NCBI GenBank assembly: GCA_933228675.1
Contig: OW121743.1
Coordinates: 58,862,581-58,926,580, forward strand
Reading direction: 5' to 3'
DNA length: 64,000 bases
DNA from: Stomorhina lunata
Lineage: Eukaryota > Arthropoda > Insecta > Diptera > Rhiniidae
The notes under the pieces were generated by a model. It was not told where the DNA came from. It searched no databases and saw only the letters and a list, made by a program, of their open reading frames with translations. Both the position numbers and the translations under genes were made by a program. Numbering within the stretch: the stretch's first letter is position 1; every line of letters starts with the position of its first letter. Below, one piece after another: positions 12,946 to 25,465 of the stretch.

Positions 12946-14045
12946 ATTATTATGAAAAGATTCTTCAAATTAACCAAATTCTTTGAAAACAACAAACTTT
13001 ATTCGAATTAACAAAATTTTATTCGAATTAACAAAACTTTCTTCAAATTAATTAAATTTTCTTCAATTTCATACTTTTCTAGAATATTTTTAGAAAAATA
13101 TAAACAAAATTTTGATTATGTAATAATTTTCTTATAATTTATTACAACAAAATTTACTATATTACCTTTTTTCAAATTAACAAATTTGTTTTAAAATTAT
13201 CCTAAATTTCTTTCAAAATTTTTTTCGGTATTTACAAAATTTTCTTCAAATTTACAAAATTTTCTTCAATTTAAGATTTTTATATTTTGAGAATATTTAT
13301 TAAAGAATTTAAAGAAAATTTTTTAGAATGAAGTAAATTTGATAAATTGGGGAAAACTTTTTAAATTGAGAACATTTTATTAATTGAGAAAAATTTGTAA
13401 TATTTAAGAAAAATTTTTCAAATGAAGTAAAATTTTAAAGTCAAATAAATTTTTAGTTTGAAAATTTTTCTTCAATTTAACGAAATTTCCTCAATTATAA
13501 AATGTTCTTCAATTTAACAAATTTTCTTCAATTTAACAAAATCCTTTAATTTTAAAAAATATTATTTAATATGAAATTTTTTCAATAAAAAAATTTCCTC
13601 AATTACAAAATGTTCTTCAATTTAACAAATTCACTTAATTTTAAAAAATATTTTTTAATATAAAACTTTTTCAATAATTTCATATTAAAAAATATTTTTT
13701 AAAATTAAGTGAATTTGTTAAATTCAAAAACATTTGTTAAATTGAAGAACATTTTATAATTGAGAACATTTTCTTAAATCGAAAAAAAATTTCTAAACTA
13801 AAGACACTTTTTTAAGATTAAACAAATGAGGAAAATTTTGCTATATTGAAAAAATATTTTTAAAATTAAGTAAATTTACTTAATTAAGAAAAATTTGTAA
13901 CATTTAGAAATTAAGTAAATTTGTTATACAGAAAAATATTTGTTAATTAAGACAAAATGTTCCTCAATTTTGTTATACTGAAAAAATATTTTAAAAATGA
14001 AGTAAATTCTCAAAATTCAGCAAAATTTGGTATATTAAGAAAGTT
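12946..14045. repeat. Inverted and duplicated fragments of the 19-bp repeat field
   Basis: At about 12960-13290 and 13440-13680 the motif reads TTCTTCAAATTAACAAAATT, the reverse complement of the 7.0-12.3 kb repeat. At about 13290-13440 and 13680-14045 it is in the forward direction. The last piece (13700-14040) closely follows 8935-9290, sharing landmarks such as AAGATTAAACAAAT and TTACTTAATTAAGAAAAATT. Confidence 0.8.
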
Positions 14046-14945
14046 TTTGAAAATAAAATCATTTTCTATAGAAAATTTTTTTATTAAAAATTTTTCTACA
14101 GCAAATTTTCACAAATTTTTCTATTGAAAATTTTCCTTTCAAAAATTTTTTTATAGCAAATTTTTTTTATCAACAATTTTTCTATAGAATAAAATATTTT
14201 TCTGCAGAAAAAAATTTTTGAGAAAATTTTTTTATAGAAAAATATTTTTATCGAAGATTTTTCTGCAGAAAAAAATTTTTTCAGAAAATTTTTCTATAGA
14301 AAAATATTTTTGACAAAAATTTTCTATAGAAAAAAATTTTTTGAGAAAATTTTTCTATGAAAAAATATTTTTTGAGAAAATTTTTCTATAGAAAACTATG
14401 TTTTGAGAAAAATTTTATATAAACTTTTTTTCCTTTGAAAAAATATTTCTTTAGAAAATTTTTCTATAGGAAAATATTTTTTGAGAAAATTTCTCTATAC
14501 GAAAATATTTTTTGACAAAATTTTTCTATAGCAAAATATTTTTTGACAAAATTTTTCTATAGAAAAATATTTTTTGAAAAAATTTTTCTATAGACAAAAT
14601 TTTTTATAGAAAAATATTTTTTGAGAAAAATTTTCTATAGAAAAATATTTTTTGGAAAAAATTTTCTACAGACAAATTTTTTTTTAGAGAAAATTTTTCT
14701 ATAGAAAATATTTTTTGAAAACATTTTTCTATAGAAAAATATTTTTGGAGAAAAAATTTCCACAGAAAATTATTATTTAAGAAAATTTTTCTATTGAAAA
14801 ATATTTTTTGAGAAAATTTTTCTATAAAAAAGTATTTTTGGAGAAAATTTTTCTAAAGAAAAATATTTTTTAAGAAAATTTTTTCTACAGAAAATATTTT
14901 TTGTGAAAATTTTTTTATAGAAACATATTTTTTGAGAAAAAATTT
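14046..14945 (+). repeat. 31-bp CTATAG satellite array B
   Basis: Tandem units with core TTTTTCTATAGAAAAATATT and linker TTTTTTGAGAAAA, period about 31 bp, moderately diverged (CTACAG and CTGCAG variants occur). It runs directly into the 28-bp array. Confidence 0.88.
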
Positions 14946-16590
14946 TTCATATTAAAATTTTTATAGAAAATTTTTCATATAAAAATTTTTCATATAAAAA
15001 TTTCAATGGAAATTTTTCATATTAACACATTTTTAAGAAATTTTCTTATATAAAAATTTTTTATATAAAATTATTCTTATAAACATTTTTATAGAAAAAT
15101 TTTTCATGTAAAAATATTTATAGACAATTTTTCAATTAACAATTTTTATAAAAAATTTTTCATTTTATAGAAAATTTTTCTAGAAAATTTTTCATATAAA
15201 AATTTTTATAGAAAATTTTTCATATAAAAATTTTTTTAGAAAATTTTTCATATAAAAATTTTTATAGAAAATTTTTCATATAAAAATTTTTGTAGAAAAT
15301 TTTTCATATAAAATTTTTATAGACAATTTTTCATATAAAAATTTCTATAGAAAATTTTTCATATAAAAATTTTCATATAAAAAGTTTTATGGAAAATTAT
15401 TCATATAAAAATTTTTTATAGAAAATTTTTAATAGAAAATTTTTCATATAAAAATTTTTATAGAAAATTTTTTCAAATTTTTCATATAAAAATTTTTATA
15501 GAAAATTTTTCATATAAAAATTTTTCATATAAAAATTTTTATAGAAAATTTTTCATATAAAAATTTTTATAGAAAATTTTTCATATAAAAATTTTTATAG
15601 AAAATTTTTTATAAAAAATTTTTCATATAAAAATTTTTATAGAAAATTTTTCATATAAAAATTTTTATAGAAAATTTTTCATATAAAAATTTTTATAGAA
15701 AATTTTTCATATAAAAATTTTTATGGAAAATTTTTCATATAAAAATTTTTATAGAAAATTTTTCATATAAAATTTTTTATAGAAAATTGTTCATATAAAA
15801 CTTTTTATAGAAAATTTTTCATATAAAAATTTTGTAGAAAATTTTTCATATACAAATTTTTATAGAAAATTTTTCATATAAAAATTTTTATAGAAAATTT
15901 TTCATATAAAAATTTTTATAGAAAATTTTTCATATAAACATATTTTAAAGAAAATTTCTCATATAAAAATTTTTTATATAAAATTTTTTGTATAAATTTT
16001 TTTATAGATAATTTTTTATATAAAAAATTTATAGACAATTTTTCATATAAAAATTGTTGTAGAAAATTTTTCATATAAAAATTTTTGTAGAAAATTTTTC
16101 ATATTACAATTTTTATAGAAAATTTTTCATATACAAATTTTTATAGAAAATTTTTCATATAAAAATTTTTATAGAAAATTTTTCATATAAAAATTTTTAT
16201 AGAAAATTTTTCATATAAAAATTTTTATAGAAAATTTTTCATATAAAAATTTTTATAGAAAATTTTTCATATAAAAATTTTTATAGAAAATTTTTCATAT
16301 AAAAATTTTTATAGAAAATTTTTCATATAAAAATTTTTATAGAAAATTTTTCATATAAAAAAAATTTTTATAGAAAATTTTTCATATAAAAATTTTTATA
16401 GAAAATTTTTCATATAAAAATTTTTATAGAAAATTTTTCATATAAAAATTTTTATAGAAAAATTTTTATAGAAAATGGTTCATATAAAATTTTTTATAGA
16501 AAATTTTTCATATAAAAATTTTTAAAGAAAATTTTCAATATAAAATTTTTTATTGAAATTTTTTCATATAAAATTTTTTATAGAAAATTA
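14946..16590 (+). repeat. 28-bp satellite array C
   Basis: Period 28 bp, unit core AATTTTTATAGAAAATTTTT with linker CATATAAA. This is the CTATAG core with C changed to T (TTATAG). Near-perfect at about 15180-15760 and 16130-16440. No coding content. Confidence 0.93.
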
Positions 16591-18045
16591 TATATAATAA
16601 TTAAAATATATAATTAAAATTACCTGATATTTTCCATAAATTACCTGCAAAGAAAAAATTTATGAAATTATTAGAAAAAATATCTAAAACATTTTTTTAA
16701 ATTTATATTTTTTCAATGATTTCTATAAAATACAAAACAAACATTTTTTCGCAAATCTCTCCAAACAAAAACTTCCTGTTTTAAATGACAACAATTATTA
16801 AAAATAACTGATTAGAAAAACAAATAAATTTTATTTGTTTAAACGAACCTCCGACAATCTGAAATCACCTGCGTTGTGTGCCCTAACCGATTAAGTACGT
16901 GATGAATGTAACTTCCTTTACATTTTGTATTTTGTTACTTTTTGTGATTTACACATATTTTTTACATAATTTTTCCTTTGATTTTTTATTATTTAATATT
17001 TATTTCTAAATTATAGTTGTTAATATTTTTGTATAATAAAACAAAACACGTACAATTAGTGTTATAAATTTGTTAAACATTTTGAAATTAATAAAAATCA
17101 AATAACTCAATCAAGTTGATAAGAATGTCTTTAAAAATATTTATTATTAGGAAAATATTTAAGATAAAATATTTAAGAAGAAAATTACGGAATTTTCTGA
17201 TTAGATATTTATGGTTTATTCATTGAAAATATCTCTGTAATAATTTGTACCACAACAAATTCTATTTAACAGTTTGTGTTTCATTGTTCATATCTCGAAA
17301 ATGTATGAACCGATTACAATGATTTCTTAATGCCCAGTCGATCTGCTTAGATATTAGATTTTGTATAACAGAAATTGTGTAACTATTCTTCGTTTAAAAT
17401 AACTGTTTATAACTCGAAAACCTGTTAACCGATTTAAATTATATCTTCGCTAAAGATAATCTAGAGGACTGTTCCGAAGATCAGTTTTATTTCGTTTTTT
17501 TATTCTCCTAATCTACCCTAAACCTTAACCTCCAATATCATTGATCTTTATTGTCAAAACATTTCATTGCCTTCATTCATTGTTGTCCCCTAGTGTCCAG
17601 TTCTATTAAATCTTTTGGCATATTAAAGTTTTATTTATTCAATATTTTTTTAGCTGCAGAATAGAAAAGAAAGAAAAAAGCCTCTGAATGAAACCTACTC
17701 ATGCCGGAAATCGTTGAACGTGTTAATGCCACTAAAAAAAAGTCCAATTGATGGCGAGTGAATGAGTGAGTGTTTATGTGAATGTTTACAAAATTGTGTG
17801 TAAATTTTACACATTACATTACATACAGACATACAATTTTACACATTACATTACATACACACATACATATGTATGACTTACATTACCAGAAGAGACCCCG
17901 CGTAAACGGAATTTTACATAGAAATTATAGAACTATACGAAAGTCTAAAATACGAGGAACATGACCAACACAACTTTTTTAAATAAAAACAACAAAAAAT
18001 GAGAATATCTCAGTAATATAGGGGAGCAATAGGTGATTTTTTAAT
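16591..18045. other. Single-copy spacer, no gene seen
   Basis: Contains two diverged copies of a short phrase, TATCTCGAAAATGTATGAAC and ATAACTCGAAAACCTGTTAA (about 17291 and 17410), of the kind found in old transposon remnants, and a direct repeat of ACACATTACATTACATACA at about 17809-17860. The one open frame here (17782-17964) lies over that repeat and is not a credible gene. Confidence 0.5.
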
Positions 18046-19060
18046 ACTCTACTTTTTAAAAATTAACAAATTTTTTCAAAAATTTACTTTTTAAAGGAAA
18101 TTTTTCAAAAATTTACTTTTTAAAGGAATTTTTTCAAAAATTTACTTTTGATAGGAAATTTTTCAAAAATTTACTTTTTATAGGAAATTTTTCAAAAATT
18201 TACTTTTTATAGGAAATTTTTCAAAACTTTCCTTTTTATAGGAAATTTTTCAAAAATTTACTTTTTATAGGAAATTTTTCAAAAGTTTACTTTTTATAGG
18301 AAATTTTTTCAAAAATTTACTTTTTATAGAAAATTTCTCAAAAATTTACTTCTTATAGGCAATTTTTCAAAAATTTACTTTTTATAGGAAATTTTTCAAA
18401 AATTTACTTTTTATAGGAAATTTGTCAAAAATTTCCTTTTATAGGAAATTTTTCAAAAATTTACTTTTTATAGGAAATTTTTCAAACATTTACTTTTTTA
18501 TAGGAAATTTTTCAAAAATTTACCTTTCAAAGGAAATTTTTTAAAAATTTACTTTTTATAGGAAATTTTTCAAAAATTTACTTTTTATAGGAAATTTTTA
18601 AAAAATTTACTTTTTAAAGGAAATATTTCAAAAATTTTCTTTTATACAAAATTTTTCAAAAATTTACTTTTATAGAAAATTTTTAAAAAATTTAATTTTT
18701 AAAGGAAATTTTTCAAAAATTTACTTTTTATAGGAAATTTTTCAAAATCTACATTTTATAGGAAATTTTTCAAAAATTTACTTTTTATAGGAAATTTTTC
18801 AAAAATTTACTTTTTAAAGGAAATTTTTCAAAAATTTACTTTTTAAAGGAAATTTTTCAAAAATGTACTTTTTAAAGGAAATTTTTCAAAAAAAGGAAAT
18901 TATTTAAGAATTTAATTTTAAAAGGAAATTTTTTAAAAATATAATTTTAAAAGGAAATTTTTCAAAAAATTTTCAAAAATTTACTTTATATAGAAAATTT
19001 TTCAAAAATTTACTTTTTATAGGAAATTTTTCAAAAATTAACTTTTTATAGGAAATTTTG
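18046..19060 (+). repeat. 29-bp satellite array D
   Basis: Period 29 bp, unit with TTTACTTTTTATAGGAAATT and linker TTTTCAAAAA. The core is TATAGG rather than CTATAG. It resembles one half of the 37.2-40.6 kb monomer read on the other strand. Diverged at about 18880-18990. Confidence 0.92.
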
Positions 19061-19735
19061 TTTATACCTTGTAAAATTTGCTTCATCAGCAAAATTCTTC
19101 CAGAGAAATTGTTTCTGTTTAACCTGGCCAAATATCGAATGTGGAAATCTATTCGCGGTTTTAAGTTTTTAGGCCTTAAACAAATATCAACCCCCAATTT
19201 TTCCGATATTTTTAAATTTTTCTTTTTTTTACTCCTCAACTTATATCACTTTCATTTCCCTTAACCTAAAACTTTAGAATTTTTTATTTCTTATCTTATC
19301 TTAAATTCAATAAAATTCTTTCTCTAAACTTCCGCTTTATTTTTTATAAAAACTGATTAAAATTTATCACTTTTTAAATGAAAATGTAGGGTATTTGTTT
19401 TCATACACTCTTACCCTCTTCCGTTCAGATTTTTTTATTATTTCATTCATTCATAAATTTTTATTTCAAGTTTATTTTGTTGATTTTACTTCAGTTTTTT
19501 TTAGGTTTTTACTCTTATTTTGAGTGGATGTAACGTAATCATTCAATAAAACGCATGAATGAATAAATTTTTAGTTTTCTGGTGATGCACAACTTTTTTT
19601 CTTTGAATCCATGTTATTTTTGTTTCGGATACAAAAAATTTTGAAAATAAAAAAAATAAAAATACTTAAAATTACAACTTTAGGTTATAATTATAAATAA
19701 ATTTTCTATCCGATACCAAAGCTAATTGGTACTAC
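19061..19735. other. Single-copy spacer, no gene seen
   Basis: AT-rich with no supported coding region. Overlapping open frames on both strands near 18973-19264 run into the adjacent array and lack recognisable domains. Confidence 0.5.
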
Positions 19736-20372
19736 AATATCCTTAGAATGTCTTTCTATCGTCAACTTTTCTATATAAAAGTCTTCCTATCCTCAACTTT
19801 TCTATAGAAATGTCTTTATATCGTCAACTTTTCTATATAAATGTTTTCCTATAGTCAACTTTTCTATAGACATGTCTTCCTATCGTCAACTTTTCTATAG
19901 AAATGTCTTCCTATCGTCAACTTTTCTATAGAAATGTCTTCCTATCGTCAACTTTTCTATAGAAAAGTCTTCCTATCGTCAACTTTTCTATAGAAAAGTC
20001 TTCCTATCGTCAACTTTTCTATAGAAAAGTCTTCCTATCGTCAACTTTTCTATAGAAAAGTCTTCCTATCGTCAACTTTTCTATAGAAAAGTCTTCCTAT
20101 CGTCAACTTTTCTATAGAAAAGTCTTCCTATCGTCAACTTTTCTATAGAAAAGTCTTCCTATCGTCAACTTTTCTATAGAAATGTCTTCCTACCGTCAAC
20201 TTTTCTATAGAAAAGTCTTCCTATCGTCAACTTTTCTATAGAAAAGTCTTCCTATCGTCAACTTTTCTATAGAAAAGTCTTCCTATCGTCAACTTTTCTA
20301 TAGAAAAGTCTTCCTATCGTCAACTTTTCTATAGAAAAGTCTTCCTATCGTCAACTTTTCTATAGAAATGTC
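19736..20372 (+). repeat. 31-bp CTATAG satellite array E
   Basis: About 20 units with core AACTTTTCTATAGAAAAGTC and linker TTCCTATCGTCAAC, period 31 bp. The units at about 19940-20360 are almost identical. The linker is unrelated to that of array A, yet the core palindrome CTTTTCTATAGAAAAG is intact. Confidence 0.95.
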
Positions 20373-21570
20373 CTATTGTCCTCCTCAATAGTTGTATAAA
20401 TTTTCATGATAATGGAGCTTACCGTTTATATATTTTATACCCTGAATACCCCTAATGATTTTAAAACTAAAAATAATGAATGAAGTTTTTGTATGCAATT
20501 TCTAAATGACATCTGGAACCGGACTTACATTTGTACTTTTGAGAATAAATTAAAAGGGTTAAAAGCTTTGAATACAAAACAAAACTTATACTAATCTTAA
20601 GAATTTAAATGCACTATATGTAGGATTTTTCACTTAACTTAACTCTCTATACAAGACAACTGAAAAGCCAAGTGTTTTGATTAGTTTTAAATAAATTAAA
20701 TAAACTAAGCAAATAAAAAAAACTACGTTTTACCTTTTCCCATATAAAACTTATGTATGTCTATAAAAACCAATAAATGTAAATTTTTTTGTTAAATAAA
20801 ATTAAAACGAACGAAACGTGCCTACTCACAATTTACGTACCGAAATTCTGTGAATGAAAAAAAAAAACTAAAGCACTTAACTCTTTTTTTTAGATTTTCT
20901 TCAAGAAAAACTAGCCGACCATTTGCCTTAAATAATTTAATTTCAAGCATAAATTATTTGTGATTTTATTAACATTTAAAATTAAATTAAACCAAAATAA
21001 AAATCTAAAAAAAAAACAAAAATATCAAAGAAAAATGAATTGAAAACGAAGGAAATGTCACATATTATTTTATACTCTAATAAAACTTCATTATTTCGGG
21101 GTTTATTTGGGTATTTTCAGTTGCTGTTAAAATATTTAATTAGTTATTTAAATATTTGAACAACATTTTATAAATTTCTTATTCAAATCGAATGTTTAAC
21201 AATTTTATTTGTTTGTTTTCATTTTTATAATCTTTAGTAATTTATTGAATTTTGATCGATAAAACTTTAAATATCTAAAAACATACAAATAAAATTAGGT
21301 TCAATAAAAGTTCATTAAAAAGCCGACTTTTATATATAACAGATTTTTTGAAATTGAAAATTTTCTTTCCCAGAGGTTTTGACTTTATGAATATTTCGCA
21401 ATATAATTTGAAATAAAGTTCAGAATCTGGGCACTTTTTCACATTTAAAGGTGTTGCACTTAAATACATTGATTTTCCGTATGGTCGTTTTGAAAAGTCC
21501 CATAAAAAAAACTCGAAAGCAACGAACAGAGACGATTATCCAATCAGAGAAAGCTAAGGCACACATACGT
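20373..21570. other. Single-copy spacer, no gene seen
   Basis: No supported gene. It contains 21465-21510, an inverted partner of 35802-35847. Confidence 0.5.
21465..21510 (+). repeat. 46-bp sequence with an inverted partner 14 kb away
   Basis: Contains CGTATGGTCGTTTTGAAAAG and then a run of A. Its reverse complement occurs at 35802-35847 with one mismatch in 46. Each copy sits in the flank of a CTATAG satellite array. Confidence 0.75.
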
Positions 21571-23520
21571 GCTCATTAAGTGTATGTTTTCTATAGAAAA
21601 GTTCAATAATCAAAGAACATTTCTCTAGAAAAGTTCAATGATCGTTGAACTTTTCTATAGAAACGATCAATGATCATTGAACTTTCCCATAGGAAAGATC
21701 AATGATCATTAAACTTTTCCATAGAAAAGATTAATGATCATTGAACTTTTCCATAGAAAAGATCAATGATCATTGAACTTTTCCATAGAAAAGATTAATG
21801 ATCATTGAACTTTTCCATAGAAAAGATCAATGATCATTGAACTTTTCCATAGAAAAGATCAATGATCATTGAACTTTTCCATAGAAAAGATCAATGATCA
21901 TTGAACTTTTCCATAGAAAAGATCAATGATCATTGAACTTTTCCATAGAAAAGATCAATGATCATTGAACTTTTCCATAGAAAAGATGATCAACGACCTT
22001 TGAACTTTTCTATGGAAAAGTTCAATGATCATTGAACTTTTCCATAGAAAAGATCAATGATCATTGAACTTTTCCATAGAAAAGATGATCAACGATCTTT
22101 GAACTTTTCTATGATCAATGATCATTGAACTTTTCTATAGAAAAGATCAACGATCATTGAACTTTTCTATAGAAAAGATCAATGATAATTTAACTTTTCT
22201 ATAGAAAACATCAATGATCATTGAACTTTTCTATAGAAAACATCAACGATCATTGAACTTTATAGAAAACAATGATCGTAGATCTATTCTATAGAAAAGT
22301 TCAATGACCGTTGATCTTTTCTATATAAAAGTTCAATGATCATTGATCTTTTCTATAGAAAAGTTCAATGAGCGTTGATATTTTCTATAGAAAAGTTCAA
22401 TGGTCGTTGATATTTTCTGTAGAAAACTTAAATGATCATTGATCTCTTCTATAGAAAAGTTCAATGATCGTTGATGTTTTCTATAGAAAAGTTCAATGAT
22501 CGTTGATCTTTTCTATAGAAAAGTTCAATGATCGTTAATCTTTTCTATAGAAAAGTTCAATGATCGTTGATCTTTTCTATAGAAAAGTTCAATGATCGTT
22601 GATCTTTTCTATAGAAAAGTTCAATGATCGTTGATCTTTTCTATAGAAAAGTTCAATGATCGTTGATCTTTTCTATAGAAAAGTTCAATGATCGTTGATC
22701 TTTTCAATGATCGTTGATCTTTTCAATGATCGTTGATCTTTTCTATAGAAAATTTCAATGATCGTTGATGTTTTCTATAGAAAAGTTCAATGATCGTTGA
22801 TCTTTTAAATGATCTTTGATCTTTTCTATAGAAAAGTTCAATGATCGTTAATGTTTTCTATAGAATAGTTCAATGATCGTTGATGTTTTCTATAGAAAAG
22901 TTCAATGATCCTTTATCTTTTCTATAGAAAAGTTCAATGATCTTTGATCTTTTCTATAGAAAAGTTCAATGATCGCTGATCTTTTCTATAGAAAATTTCA
23001 ATGATCGTTGATCTTTTGTATAAAAAAGTTTAAAGATCGTTGATCTTTTCTATAGAAAATTTCAATGATCGTTGATGTTTTCTATAGAAAAGTTCAATGA
23101 TCGTTGATCTTTTAAATGATCTTTGATCTTTTCTATAGAAAAGTTCAATGATCGTTAATGTTTTCTATAGAATAGTTCAATGATCGTTGATGTTTTCTAT
23201 AGAAAAGTTCAATGATCCTTTATCTTTTCTATAGAAAAGTTCAATGATCTTTGATCTTTTCTATAGAAAAGTTCAATGATCGCTGATCTTTTCTATAGAA
23301 AATTTCAATGATCGTTGATCTTTTGTATAAAAAAGTTTAAAGATCGTTGATCTTTTCTATAGAAAAGTTTAATGATCGTTGATATTTTCTATAGAAAAGT
23401 TCAATGATCGTTGATTTTTTTTATAGAAAAGTTCATTGATCGTTGATCTTTTCTATAGAAATGTTCGATGATCGTGAATTTTTTTCTAAAGAAAAGTTTG
23501 ATGATTTTTTCTTTGGAAAA
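21571..23520. repeat. 32-bp CTATAG/TGATCA satellite array F with central strand switch
   Basis: Period 32 bp with two palindromes per unit: CTTTTCTATAGAAAAG and CAATGATCATTG (or CAATGATCGTTG). Up to about 22250 units read GAACTTTTCCATAGAAAAGA. From about 22270 they read the reverse complement, so the array is two arms facing each other. A block of about 307 bp is duplicated (landmark GATCCTTTATCTTTT at 22907 and 23214). Confidence 0.93.
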
Positions 23521-23752
23521 GTTTATTCTTGCTTGTTGATATGAATACCGCTAATCTTATGTTATTTTAACCCTTATTTCTATAAATGTTATAATTTGTT
23601 CAAACTTAAAGTATTTCATATCCAAGTCAAATAATTTTTGCACTTAAATTTAAAAGATTTCCGGTTTAATTTACAAAAACGTTCCAAAATTTACTCAAAG
23701 AATATTCAATTATTCTTTCAGTTTCAAAAATGTTATCACAATAAAATGCAAG
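23521..23752. other. Single-copy spacer
   Basis: A short AT-rich stretch between the satellite and the fold-back element. Nothing else seen. Confidence 0.5.
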
Positions 23753-23757
23753 CAACG
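23753..23757 (+). other. Left target-site duplication of the fold-back element (CAACG)
   Basis: CAACG precedes the left end; CTACG follows the right end at 24278-24282. Four of five bases match, consistent with an aged 5-bp duplication of the Transib type. Confidence 0.55.
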
Positions 23758-24277
23758 CAAAGTGGGGTAAAAATAAAAATTTAAGGAAATAATTCAAGAG
23801 CTTTTTAGCGGTAAGATCGATTAGCATGAAATTGACAATGACTATTAAGGAGAAGTATTCGAGCTAAGGTTTAGAATTTGGAGTCTGTAGACTTAACAGG
23901 AGGGGAGTTATATGCCCTCAAATTATTTCGAAAATTAAAATCGATCCAGAAGTCACATTTGTGATCTGATATAGTTTATGAGATATTCGACTTCGAAAGC
24001 AAATTTTTATCTTTTTGAGGACTTTTTATAGATTTTGTACATATCAAAATTATTTACATGTGATCAAAAATGTGACTTCTGGATCGTTTTCAATTTTCGA
24101 AAAGCCCGAAGTGCCATACTTAGAGGGTATATAACTCCCCTCCTAATAAGTCTACAAATTCCAAACTCTAAACTTTAGCTCGAATACTTAACCTCAATGG
24201 CCATGTGAAATTTCATGATAATCAAGCTTAACATTCTTGAATTATTTCTCTACATTTTTTTTTTTCAACCCACTGTG
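23758..24277. mobile_element. 520-bp non-autonomous fold-back element, Transib-like
   Basis: Two inverted arms of about 215 bp (about 23758-23975 and 24062-24277) surround a short centre. Ends are CAAAGTGGGG on the left and CCCACTGTG on the right, so the outer heptamer is CACAGTG with one change on the left. Inside the arms GGAAATAATTC and a phrase ending AAGTATTCGAGCTAA match the ends of the Transib at 43485-48709 (GGAAATAATTC and GGAGTATTCGAGTTGG). No coding capacity. Probably a miniature element moved by a related transposase. Confidence 0.8.
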
Positions 24278-24960
24278 CTACGAAATTAGTTCAAAAATGC
24301 TACAAGCATAAATAATTTTAAAGTCACACCAAGAAAAGTTTTTAAAACCCAAAAATAAAACTCCAACATAAATATTCAAAATAGTCAATCCGACCGACCC
24401 CTTTAAACTCCTAAAAAAAATCTTTTGAAAAATCTTAAGTCTTGTTTTTTGACAATTTTTATTAGAATTAAAAATTTAAAGCTTTGCTTAAATTTATTAT
24501 TTAAATTTCGTTAATGTTGTTGTAGTTTTTTGTAGTTGTTGTAGTTATGCAACTTTACCCCAAAATCGATTTTAATGTTAAATTTTATGTCTTTTTTTTG
24601 TATTTTTTTCTTAAGTCGTGATGAGTAATTTGACATTTTAAGCGATAACTTTAAAATTTAAATCAATTGTTTCTGCTGCTGCTTCTACTTTTTTTCTGTA
24701 TTTAAATTTTAAACGTTTCTAATTGTTAAAAAGGAAGTTGTCGTTTATTTTAGTAGTTTTTGAGTTAGACCCATAGACCAATACCAACCAGCATTAGTTT
24801 TGCTTGTAAACAAATTATTTTGAACACGAAATTATTTTTATTGATGACAATTTGACATTGTCTATTTCAGTTTTTTTTTTTAATTTTTTGTGGGGCTGCT
24901 TGTTTAATTTTTAAAAAGCTGGGAAGATTTTTAATTTGTTTTTTTTTTTTTTGCTTTAAA
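24278..24960. other. Single-copy spacer, no gene seen
   Basis: T-rich, with a GTTGTTGTAG-type microsatellite near 24515-24545. No supported gene. Confidence 0.5.
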
Positions 24961-25465
24961 ACTCTTCAATAAAATTAAGAGTTACGGGAAAATATTTCAA
25001 AATGAGGCCTAAGTTTAAAAAGAAGCTTAATATAATTTGAAATGTTCGAAAATCTAATTAATTTAGAGAATTAAGAAGAAAATTTTTCGAAAACTTAAAA
25101 TTTTTTCTACTAAAAAAAAATTTCTTTTTGGGAATTTCAGGAATTCTTTATGAAAATTGTGAATTACTTTAACTCCATTAGATTGAGGATTATTTAGTTA
25201 ATACGAATCTAAGATATTATGACTATATCTTTATTGGTTACAGAGTTATAAAGGTTTTAATGTTGCTCAAACTTAAAAAAATTATAAGAATTATGGGAAA
25301 ATGTTCCAAAATTTGGGCTTAATTCATAAAAAAGCTAAATATGTTTTAAAATGTACTAAAATCTACTAAATTTAGATAATTAAAGAGCAAATTTTTGTTG
25401 AAATCTAATATTATTTTTTTTATTACTTTGAGTTTTTTTATTACTTTGAGTCTATTTATATATAG
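24961..25465 (+). repeat. Tandem repeat of about 300 bp, left part
   Basis: Diverged units with landmarks TTTAGTTAATACGAATCT (about 25193), TTGGTTACAGAGTTATA and AATGTTGCTC. The array continues at 27001, so dispersed element copy 2 appears to have inserted into it. Confidence 0.75.
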
